Assembly: GCA_913020765.1 (NCBI GenBank)
Contig: CAJWAO010000002.1
Coordinates: forward strand, 1-64,000
Direction of reading: 5' to 3'
Length of the DNA: 64,000 nucleotides
Source of the DNA: an uncultured Flavobacteriales bacterium
GTDB lineage: Bacteria > Bacteroidota > Bacteroidia > Flavobacteriales_D > Crocinitomicaceae
The position numbers were made by a program, and so were the translations under genes. Numbering within the stretch: position 1 is the first letter of the stretch; every line of letters begins with the position of its first letter. Below the pieces are notes generated by a model. That model worked only from the letters and a program-made list of their open reading frames with translations. It had not been told where the DNA came from and searched no databases. Shown piece by piece: positions 56,877 through 64,000 of this stretch.

Positions 56877-59600
56877 TTAGCGAATCACATTTACGTATCC
56901 GGTGTGTATTTTTCGTCCGTCATTTTCACGCTCCTTGTACATGGCTCTCCAAATATAGGTTCCATCTGGTACAACCGTGTTATTGTATGTTCCATCCCAT
57001 TCCGCCTTGATATCATTTGTTTCCCAGATCGTTTCCCCCCACTTGTTAAAAATTTCTAGGGTGAAGTTTTGAAAATCAATTCCCTCAACAAAAATTGTCC
57101 AAGTTTGATTGTGCTCATCGTCATCAGGTGTAAATGAGTTTGGAGCATAAAATATGACATCAGGAACAATTTCAACTTCTAAAGTTGTTGTATCCGAGCA
57201 TCCCTCGTTGGTTGTTGCGACAAGAGTGATTGGGTAGGTTCCAGATACACCTTCGGGAAAGGTGATTAATGCACTTCCCTCATTACTTACCAATGATATA
57301 GCACCGGGGCTTATCCATTGGAAGTCAATGACATCACCTACGCATGCTTCGGTTGTTTGTATTTCAGTTTCAAACCAGGTTGCAGGGTTTTTAGATAAAG
57401 TAAAGTTAGCGGTTGGTGGAGGAGTAACAGTTACAATGTTTTGAAACTCTTCGGTATAGATGCAGCCATACGTAGAAGTTATGGTCACAAAACAGTCATA
57501 AGTTCCGGCAAATTCGAAAGTGGCTTGTATTGATTCTGTACCGTTTGCTAAGATTGTTTCTCCATTTGAAAAAGCAAATTGTGTGGTTTGGACTTCTGCT
57601 CCTTGAATCGTGTTATTGTATATTGTAAAATCTCCGGGGACACATTGTGCATCAATGTTGGGTGCTATAATGGGTGAAATATTCGTCGGGAAAGTAACCG
57701 AAAGGCATTCGGTTGTCTCCGGCGAACCACATTCTTCGCTGAGTGTAACGCAATATTGGGTATTACTCGCTACTGGGTTCACAGTAATGGACTGTCCTAC
57801 GTCTACACTTGATCCATTTGCAGTCCAGGTGTAAACATAGGGACTTGACCCTCCATTTCCCGTAGCTTCAAGATTTATAAAAGCATCGCTACAGATAGTG
57901 CTATCTGGTGTTAAATTCGAAATACTTAATGCATCTGGTTCACCTATCGTAGCTGTAATTTGATCAGAGCATCCATTGTCATCGGTTACGGTTATTACGT
58001 AGGTTCCCGCGTATAGATTTGTTGCTTCATTTGTTGTGCTCGAATTTTGATCCCAGCTGAAGGTATAGGGTGGTGTACCTTCCGAAACACCGACCTGAAT
58101 CGAGCCATTGTTCGCACTGTTGCATGTTGCGTCATTTTGATCTGCAATATTTAAATTCATTATTGGGATTTCACCAACGGTTACAGAAATGTTCCCTACA
58201 CAACCAGAACTTGCCGATATTTCACATGTATAAACACCTGCAGCAAGATTAGTAGCCGTTGCAGTGGTTTGTCCGTTACTCCAAATAAACGTTTCTGACC
58301 CATCAGAGGGTGTCATTATGGCCGTGGCGGTCCCGTCTGTTCCACCTGCGCAGCTCACAGGTGTCGAGGTTGAGGTAAATGAAGAAGGGTTGTCACCTAC
58401 AGTCACAAGTGCGGTGGCTCCACAACCGTTACCATCCATCTGCGATACCGTGTAAGTTCCTGGCAGCACATTGCTAACCGTCGATGTTGCCGCTCCAAGA
58501 GCTGGCCAAGAGTACGAGTAAGGCGGCGGAGACCCTGGGCCTGGTGTTGCTGTAACAGAACCAACTCCTTGACCACAAATATCATCGGTGGACGATACAA
58601 TCACCTCCGGGGAGGCTGTAGTTATATAAGTCGTGTCTATTGAAAGCCCACCAATCGGCGTTTCGCAGGAAATTGCTCCTAAAAACCATCCGACCACACC
58701 CACAGCAGCGTCTGCTGTTACCTCAAGAGGCTGACCTGGAACAAAATCAATATCTTCTCCTAGTGTACTTTGCCAAGACATTGAAACACCAGAACCGGTT
58801 ATCTGAAGGTATGGAATGGCTGTAATGTTATAATCATTTCCCCCTAAATACTCCCATTTGTATCCATCTTGATCTGCAACCCAAACGCTATTATTTCTAC
58901 CTGGTGTCATGTGCGCAATTGTGCCGTTAGAATTCTGAATGCCTTGAATTGCGAGACTCCCATTCCATGTCCCGCAGATTGATTTATTTCCGATGTGAAT
59001 TTCAATATCATTGGAAGTCTCAAACAATATAACACTCAAGTAATTACATTCTTGTATTCCACATTGAAATTGACCAATTTCTTTGTAGATAATGACGCAC
59101 ATACGATTTGGTGCTGTTCCAATCGTTTGGTACTGAATGTTGCCCAAGGGGCTTGTCAAAGCACTAGGGTTCATGTCTTGGTAGGCTGGCATAATTGCGT
59201 TGTGCGTAGCCGCTGTTGCTGTTGAAGGCAATGGTCCTACTGCTCCCAGTGCCCATGGACAATATCCTCCGGCATTTCCCATGTCGAAAGAAATTATTCC
59301 ATTTGAACCTATCACAAATTGGTTGTATGTACTGTCATAAAAAGTGAAATCAAAACCAATGTTTGCAGCATCACTCCAAGAATCGTCCGTTAGTGTGGGA
59401 ATGATTGTTGGGGCGTCCAAATATATTCCACTAATGTTCAAACCTTGTCCAATGGTACTACATAAATCAACAAGAACAGTTTCGCCTTCACATACTGTTG
59501 TATCTTCACCCAAACAAATATTTACTTGACCGGAGATATTTGCGGTTAATAACAGGAAAAGGGTCCAACAAAAACTGTTTTTAAAACTTCTTTTCATCAT
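56877..59600 (-). CDS. Secreted gliding-motility-associated protein with SprB-type repeats and T9SS type B C-terminal domain
   Basis: Repeats ending NGCGATALVTVGD / SGCVGNISVTVGE / NGCSDQITATIGE; C-term FYAPNSFTPDDDEHNQTWTIFVEGIDFQNFTLEIFNKWGETIWETND.AEWDGTYNNTVVPDGTYIWRAMYKE. Confidence 0.92.
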   Translation of the reverse strand: MMKRSFKNSFCWTLFLLLTANISGQVNICLGEDTTVCEGETVLVDLCSTIGQGLNISGIYLDAPTIIPTLTDDSWSDAANIGFDFTFYDSTYNQFVIGSNGIISFDMGNAGGYCPWALGAVGPLPSTATAATHNAIMPAYQDMNPSALTSPLGNIQYQTIGTAPNRMCVIIYKEIGQFQCGIQECNYLSVILFETSNDIEIHIGNKSICGTWNGSLAIQGIQNSNGTIAHMTPGRNNSVWVADQDGYKWEYLGGNDYNITAIPYLQITGSGVSMSWQSTLGEDIDFVPGQPLEVTADAAVGVVGWFLGAISCETPIGGLSIDTTYITTASPEVIVSSTDDICGQGVGSVTATPGPGSPPPYSYSWPALGAATSTVSNVLPGTYTVSQMDGNGCGATALVTVGDNPSSFTSTSTPVSCAGGTDGTATAIMTPSDGSETFIWSNGQTTATATNLAAGVYTCEISASSGCVGNISVTVGEIPIMNLNIADQNDATCNSANNGSIQVGVSEGTPPYTFSWDQNSSTTNEATNLYAGTYVITVTDDNGCSDQITATIGEPDALSISNLTPDSTICSDAFINLEATGNGGSSPYVYTWTANGSSVDVGQSITVNPVASNTQYCVTLSEECGSPETTECLSVTFPTNISPIIAPNIDAQCVPGDFTIYNNTIQGAEVQTTQFAFSNGETILANGTESIQATFEFAGTYDCFVTITSTYGCIYTEEFQNIVTVTPPPTANFTLSKNPATWFETEIQTTEACVGDVIDFQWISPGAISLVSNEGSALITFPEGVSGTYPITLVATTNEGCSDTTTLEVEIVPDVIFYAPNSFTPDDDEHNQTWTIFVEGIDFQNFTLEIFNKWGETIWETNDIKAEWDGTYNNTVVPDGTYIWRAMYKERENDGRKIHTGYVNVIR

Positions 59601-59775
59601 CTCAAATAATCTTCAAATGGTTAACGTATTCGACTCTATTAGGTTGCTTAAGATTCGGTAAAATTAATGCAATTTATTGTCTATAAAAATTAGATGAAAA
59701 CTTAATGAACAGTGAATATGTCCAAATCACTTTTAACTTTTTGATAAATAACATTTAACATTAGCAAATCTTGCT

Positions 59776-59783
59776 TACTTTTG
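59776..59783 (+). promoter_or_regulatory. -7 promoter motif TACTTTTG upstream of gdhA
   Basis: Exact TAnnTTTG, 32 nt before ATG. Confidence 0.5.
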
Positions 59784-59809
59784 CCTCGATTTGAACCTTT
59801 AAAATTTAA

Positions 59810-61171
<1,362 letters not shown>

Positions 61172-61198
61172 TTGTAATATTCCCTAAGAATTTTATCT

Positions 61199-61229
61199 AA
61201 TAGCGCAGGTCCTCTTGCGCTATTTTTTT
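61199..61229 (+). terminator. Rho-independent terminator after gdhA
   Basis: AATAGCGCA-ggtcctct-TGCGCTATT followed by T-tract; 9-bp perfect stem. Confidence 0.85.
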
Positions 61230-61273
61230 GCCCAATTTATTTATTTTCCCAGATTTACTCTTTCGAAAGTAAC

Positions 61274-61281
61274 TATCTTTG
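61274..61281 (+). promoter_or_regulatory. -7 promoter motif TATCTTTG upstream of the small Cys/Lys-rich ORF
   Basis: Exact TAnnTTTG, 19 nt before ATG 61301. Confidence 0.5.
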
Positions 61282-61300
61282 TTTCAATAATTTCTGAGTA

Positions 61301-61447
61301 ATGTCCAGCATAGAACAGTCTATTTCCGATTCGAAGAGTTTGGATTTATTTTCAACTGATTGCTCGCTTTCCTGCCAGAAAAAAAAGAAGTGCTGTAAGA
61401 AATACAAAAAGAAAGGCTATGCGTGTAAAAAGTGTCCGAAGTTTTAG
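61301..61447 (+). CDS. Cys/Lys-rich microprotein, 48 aa
   Basis: MSSIEQSISDSKSLDLFSTDCSLSCQKKKKCCKKYKKKGYACKKCPKF; six Cys in the C-terminal 28 residues; own promoter-like motif downstream of the gdhA terminator. Confidence 0.55.
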   Translation: MSSIEQSISDSKSLDLFSTDCSLSCQKKKKCCKKYKKKGYACKKCPKF

Positions 61448-61448
61448 G

Positions 61449-62531
61449 TTAACTTTTGTAAAAGGGTAGTTTGACTACTTTCGCCTTTAGCATTTTGTTT
61501 CGAACCGCTACATAGATTTCAGTATTCAGTTTATTTAAGGGCAAATTGACATATCCAAGTCCAATTCCCACTTTTAAAGAAGGAGACATTGTTCCAGATG
61601 TCACTTTCCCGATACAGTTTGATTCAGCATCGAAAATTTGATAATCTTTTCTTGGAATACCCCGATCGATCATTTCAAAGGCAACAAGTTTTTTGGTAAC
61701 ACCATCTTCCTTCTGCTTCTTTAAAAAATCGCTATCCACAAAGTCTTTTGTGAATTTCGTAATCCATCCAAGACCAGCCTCCAATGGTGATGTTTCGTCA
61801 TTGATGTCATTTCCGTATAGGCAGAATCCCATTTCTAAACGAAGCGTATCTCTCGCAGCAAGACCAATTGGTTTTATGTTAAATGCCTTACCAGCCTCAA
61901 AAACGCTATCCCAAAGTTTATTGGCATCTTTGTTTCTCACATAAATTTCAAATCCACCAGAACCAGTATATCCTGTGGCCGAAATCATGACATTCTCAAT
62001 ACCTGCAAAACGATTGTTTTCAAAGGTATAGTAAGTCATATTACTGAGGTCGACCTCTGTTAGGCTTTGCATTGCTTTTGCAGCATCTGGACCTTGTATT
62101 GCGAGCAATGAGTAATCATCGGAAACATTGGCCATCTCGACACCTAAGTCATTTTGTGCAGAAATCCATTCCCAATCTTTTTCAATGTTAGATGCGTTGA
62201 CCACCAAGAAGTATTCGTTTTCGTTTATTCGATAGATGATTAAATCATCAATAATTCCGCCTTTCCCATTGGGCATACAGCTATACTGGGCTTTTCCGTC
62301 GTAAAGTTTTGAGGCGTCATTAGATGAAAACCTTTGAATTAGCTCCAAAGCTCTGTCTCCTTTTAAAATGAATTCTCCCATGTGTGAAACATCAAAAACA
62401 CCAACTCCATTTCGGACGGTTTCATGTTCTATGGTAACACCCTCATATTGAACTGGCATTGCATATCCTGCGAATGGTACCATCTTGGCGCCTAAGGCAA
62501 TATGTCTTTCAGTGAGCGCTGTATTTTTCAT
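61449..62531 (-). CDS. gcvT: Glycine cleavage system aminomethyltransferase
   Basis: [70 protein letters not shown]. Confidence 0.96.
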   Translation of the reverse strand: MKNTALTERHIALGAKMVPFAGYAMPVQYEGVTIEHETVRNGVGVFDVSHMGEFILKGDRALELIQRFSSNDASKLYDGKAQYSCMPNGKGGIIDDLIIYRINENEYFLVVNASNIEKDWEWISAQNDLGVEMANVSDDYSLLAIQGPDAAKAMQSLTEVDLSNMTYYTFENNRFAGIENVMISATGYTGSGGFEIYVRNKDANKLWDSVFEAGKAFNIKPIGLAARDTLRLEMGFCLYGNDINDETSPLEAGLGWITKFTKDFVDSDFLKKQKEDGVTKKLVAFEMIDRGIPRKDYQIFDAESNCIGKVTSGTMSPSLKVGIGLGYVNLPLNKLNTEIYVAVRNKMLKAKVVKLPFYKS

Positions 62532-62534
62532 TAA

Positions 62535-63101
62535 TTAATTTTTTACGCGTTCAACATATACACCGGTTCGCGTATCCACCTTTATGACCTCTCCGGTATT
62601 TATAAACAAGGGCACTCGGATTTCGGCACCCGTAGCAATTGTAGCGGGTTTCATACTGTTGGTTGCAGTATCACCTTTTACACCCGGTTCGGTGTAGGTT
62701 ATTTCCGAAACAATATGCATCGGTAAATCAATGACTAGTGGGAGCTCTTCCTCGGCATGAAATAATATATTGACCATCATTCCTTCTTGCAAGAACTCCG
62801 CTTTTTCAACCATATTCAGCGGTATATTTACTTGTTCATAGGTTTTTGAATTCATAAAAATGTACGTGTCACCATCTTGGTAAAGGTACTGGTAGTCTCT
62901 ATTTTCTATTCGTACGATTTCGATTTTATGCCCCGCAGAGAAAGTGTGATCCAGTACTTTTCCAGATTCAATTTGTCGCATCTTTGTCCGAACGAATGCT
63001 GGACCTTTTCCAGGCTTAACATGCTGGAATTCTATAATTTGAAAAAGTTTTCCGTTGTGCTTTATGCATAGCCCATTTTTAATGTCAGAAGTGTTTGCCA
63101 T
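62535..63101 (-). CDS. efp: Elongation factor P
   Basis: DIKNGLCIKHNGKLFQIIEFQHVKPGKGPAFVRTKMRQIESGKVLDHTF; C-term PATIATGAEIRVPLFINTGEVIKVDTRTGVYVERV. Confidence 0.97.
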   Translation of the reverse strand: MANTSDIKNGLCIKHNGKLFQIIEFQHVKPGKGPAFVRTKMRQIESGKVLDHTFSAGHKIEIVRIENRDYQYLYQDGDTYIFMNSKTYEQVNIPLNMVEKAEFLQEGMMVNILFHAEEELPLVIDLPMHIVSEITYTEPGVKGDTATNSMKPATIATGAEIRVPLFINTGEVIKVDTRTGVYVERVKN

Positions 63102-63117
63102 AACTAATAAATATGTG

Positions 63118-63125
63118 CAAATATA
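63118..63125 (-). promoter_or_regulatory. -7 promoter motif TATATTTG upstream of efp
   Basis: Exact TAnnTTTG on minus strand, 16 nt before ATG 63101. Confidence 0.5.
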
Positions 63126-63235
63126 TGTTTTTAAAGAAACTGCGACAACTTGAAATATTTGAATTTCATAATTTTATAATTGAGACAATGTAGCTACAAC
63201 TTTTTAGCACCCTTTGCGTTACTTATATAAAAAAT

Positions 63236-64000
63236 ATGAAATTATATTTATGCACATTTTGTTTTATGTTGTTTGTCGCTTCATGGGCGCAAATTGAAAC
63301 GGATAAAATTGATATTTACAGAGATAAATATGGTGTTCCGCATATTTACGGTGTAACTGATGAGGCTGCGGCATATGGTTTGGCATGGGCACATGCTGAA
63401 GATGACTTTGAGACCATCCAATATACTTTTTTACCATCGAAGGGAATGATGGGATTGCATACAGGTAAAGATGGTGTGATTATGGATTATCTTGTTGGTC
63501 TTTTGCGCTGCAGGAAAACTGCCAAGGCGCATGTTAACGATTTATCTCCTGAAGTTTTGAAGGTAATCGAAGGATATGTAGCAGGAATTAATGCCTATGC
63601 AAAAAAGTTTCCAGATGAGGTTCTTGTGAAAAACAGCTTTCCCATGACTGTCATTGATTATTTAACAGGATATAATCTCGTAATTCATTTCTTTTCTGAT
63701 ACGGGAGATATTCTAGGAGAGCTACTTTCAGGAAGAAATAAGTCCGTTGATGAAGAAATGGAGGAGAAGACCATTGGTTCCAATGCATTTGCTTTTAGCC
63801 GAAAAATAATGGAGCACAACAAAACAGTTTTAAATGTCAATACGCACCAACCTCTTGAAGGACCTTTTTCCTGGTATGAGGCACATATTAATTCGGAAGA
63901 AGGTTGGAATTTACTTGGAGGTTTATTCCCGGGGTCTCCTTTTCCTATGATTGGAACAAACGAGCATTTGGGATGGACACATACCTATAATTATCCTGAT
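63236..64000 (+). CDS. Penicillin acylase family protein, partial (runs off window end)
   Basis: MKLYLCTFCFMLFVASWAQIETDKIDIYRDKYGVPHIYGVTDEAAAYGLAWAHAEDDFETIQ; GSNAFAFS matches the Ser nucleophile region. Not in ORF track because truncated. Confidence 0.9.
   Translation, partial: MKLYLCTFCFMLFVASWAQIETDKIDIYRDKYGVPHIYGVTDEAAAYGLAWAHAEDDFETIQYTFLPSKGMMGLHTGKDGVIMDYLVGLLRCRKTAKAHVNDLSPEVLKVIEGYVAGINAYAKKFPDEVLVKNSFPMTVIDYLTGYNLVIHFFSDTGDILGELLSGRNKSVDEEMEEKTIGSNAFAFSRKIMEHNKTVLNVNTHQPLEGPFSWYEAHINSEEGWNLLGGLFPGSPFPMIGTNEHLGWTHTYNYPD

Noticed and set aside
57930-58605. Repetitive DNA resembling an array
   Set aside because: It is protein-level SprB-type repeats with diverged DNA, not a CRISPR or tandem DNA repeat.

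Overview
AT-rich chromosomal window from a Bacteroidota (Flavobacteriia-like) genome; no tools were used and all family calls come from reading translations. The content is mostly housekeeping/core genes: MutL with two rhomboids, malate dehydrogenase, RecQ, PurB, PurE, PurL, CtaA, BshC, an LolC/FtsX-type permease, IcmF, methionine aminopeptidase, Lpd, MurA, GdhA, GcvT and EF-P. One tRNA with a CAT anticodon is present. Secreted type IX secretion (T9SS) cargo proteins form an accessory layer: a subtilase, an overlapping vanadium-haloperoxidase-like/ASPIC-UnbV pair, and a SprB-repeat gliding-type protein. I found no CRISPR array, transposon, prophage or recognisable defence island. The observations most worth a second look are: (1) a translationally coupled ECF sigma factor plus a membrane protein with an anti-sigma-like N-terminus and a gliding/T9SS type-B-like C-terminal domain; (2) a 48-aa Cys/Lys-rich microprotein with its own promoter-like motif, absent from the ORF track; (3) recurrent TAnnTTTG promoter motifs that end 4-7 nt before start codons, implying leaderless mRNAs, and that create false TTG starts in the ORF track; (4) a very compact divergent junction where the promoter motif of one gene overlaps the start codon of the other; (5) a haloperoxidase fused to a series of diverged Ig-like repeats and encoded with an ASPIC/UnbV protein.
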